Below are positions 63,860-64,000 of a DNA stretch of 64,000 nt, one piece after another (positions within the stretch are counted from its first letter, which is position 1; each line of letters starts with the position of its first letter). The notes below the pieces were generated by a model. It ran no database searches. It was not told where the DNA came from and saw only the letters and a list, made by a program, of their open reading frames with translations. The stretch is taken from the NCBI RefSeq assembly GCF_001457415.1, contig NZ_LN881724.1, positions 62,001-126,000 of the forward strand, written 5' to 3'. Source of the stretch: Gorillibacterium timonense (GTDB taxonomy: Bacteria; Bacillota; Bacilli; Paenibacillales; NBRC-103111). Position numbers and translations under genes: made by a program.

Positions 63860-64000
63860 ATGAGGATTGTCGGGATGGACCCGCAGCTATATGCGAGCAT
63901 GGAATCGCGGATTTCACGGAGAACATACACAGCGCCCCCCGAATGCGCACGGTTAGAGGAGCTGCAGCGCTACTCGGAAGAGCTGAATACGGCCGCGGAC
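63860..64000 (+). CDS. Nitroreductase-like protein (N-terminal part, cut by window edge)
   Basis: ATG at 63860 after GGGAGGGACAAGGA; the frame stays open to the end of the window (47 codons). The sequence MRIVGMDPQLYASMESRISR then RTYTAPPECARLEELQRYSE resembles the N-terminus of nitroreductase-family flavoproteins, in which an ISRRxY/F segment binds FMN. A TATAAT lies at 63804-63809. It is too short for certainty. Confidence 0.55.
   Translation, partial: MRIVGMDPQLYASMESRISRRTYTAPPECARLEELQRYSEELNTAAD

Noticed and set aside
1..64000. CRISPR arrays, rRNA, tRNA, prophage or integrative element
   Set aside because: No regularly spaced direct repeats, no conserved RNA gene sequences and no integrase, portal, relaxase or toxin-antitoxin genes were seen.

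Overview
The window looks like chromosomal DNA from a soil or plant-associated member of the Paenibacillaceae (Paenibacillus or Cohnella type, Bacillota). I base this on strong GGAGG-type ribosome binding sites, regular TTG and GTG starts, intrinsic terminators with T-runs, Bacillus-like protein families (NamA/YqjM, DHH-type PpaC, two-gene bacitracin-type ABC modules), a futalosine-type menaquinone pathway, and an unusual load of LacI-type regulators and sugar ABC transporters. No rRNA, tRNA, CRISPR array, integrase or transposase was found.

Layout. (1) 1-7.4 kb is a uronate (5-keto-4-deoxyuronate to KDG) catabolic region: a DeoR-type regulator cut by the left edge, kduI, an uncharacterised 638-aa helical protein, a LacI regulator, a RidA-family protein, and divergent kdgK and kdgA. 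(2) 7.5-14 kb holds, on the minus strand, a two-component system and a BcrA-like ABC exporter (ATPase, two permeases, response regulator, histidine kinase), then a MarR-controlled MFS transporter. (3) 14.2-20 kb is stress and small-molecule functions: a TipA-like MerR regulator with its own 19-bp-spacer promoter, an old yellow enzyme plus MarR pair, TetR plus GNAT, and an M42 peptidase. (4) 20.3-25.5 kb: a LacI regulator translationally coupled to mqnB and mqnD, a decayed sugar-isomerase gene followed by an intact one, and ppaC. (5) 25.6-48.8 kb is the main accessory block: tandem paralogous LacI regulators, a lipoprotein substrate-binding protein, a 979-aa fusion of carbohydrate-binding-like modules with a second substrate-binding domain, two separate permease pairs, a beta-propeller/TPR membrane protein, a Yip1-like membrane protein, a DUF5696 protein, a DUF5060 glycosidase, a cytoplasmic GH26 mannanase, an SGNH esterase and a GH2 beta-mannosidase. 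No ATPase is encoded there. (6) 49-55 kb: a dGTPase-like HD protein, an AraC regulator, a PabB-PabC fusion, an Fpg/Nei-like glycosylase lacking the usual N-terminal proline, and VTT and DUF1361 membrane proteins. (7) 56-62 kb is a complete oppABCDF operon with two strong stem-loops, one in the leader and one after oppA. (8) A PAS-GGDEF diguanylate cyclase and the start of a nitroreductase-like gene close the window.

How it fits together. Block 5 reads as one programme. Manno-oligosaccharides (possibly acetylated) would be bound outside by the two binding proteins, imported through the permeases with an ATPase encoded elsewhere, then deacetylated and cut in the cytoplasm by the SGNH protein, GH26 and GH2 enzymes. 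The membrane-attached propeller, Yip1-like and DUF5696 proteins inserted between the two permease pairs have no established role and are the best candidate for an undescribed system. A short element with terminal inverted repeats lies between the esterase and mannosidase genes, and a partial copy lies after the opp operon.
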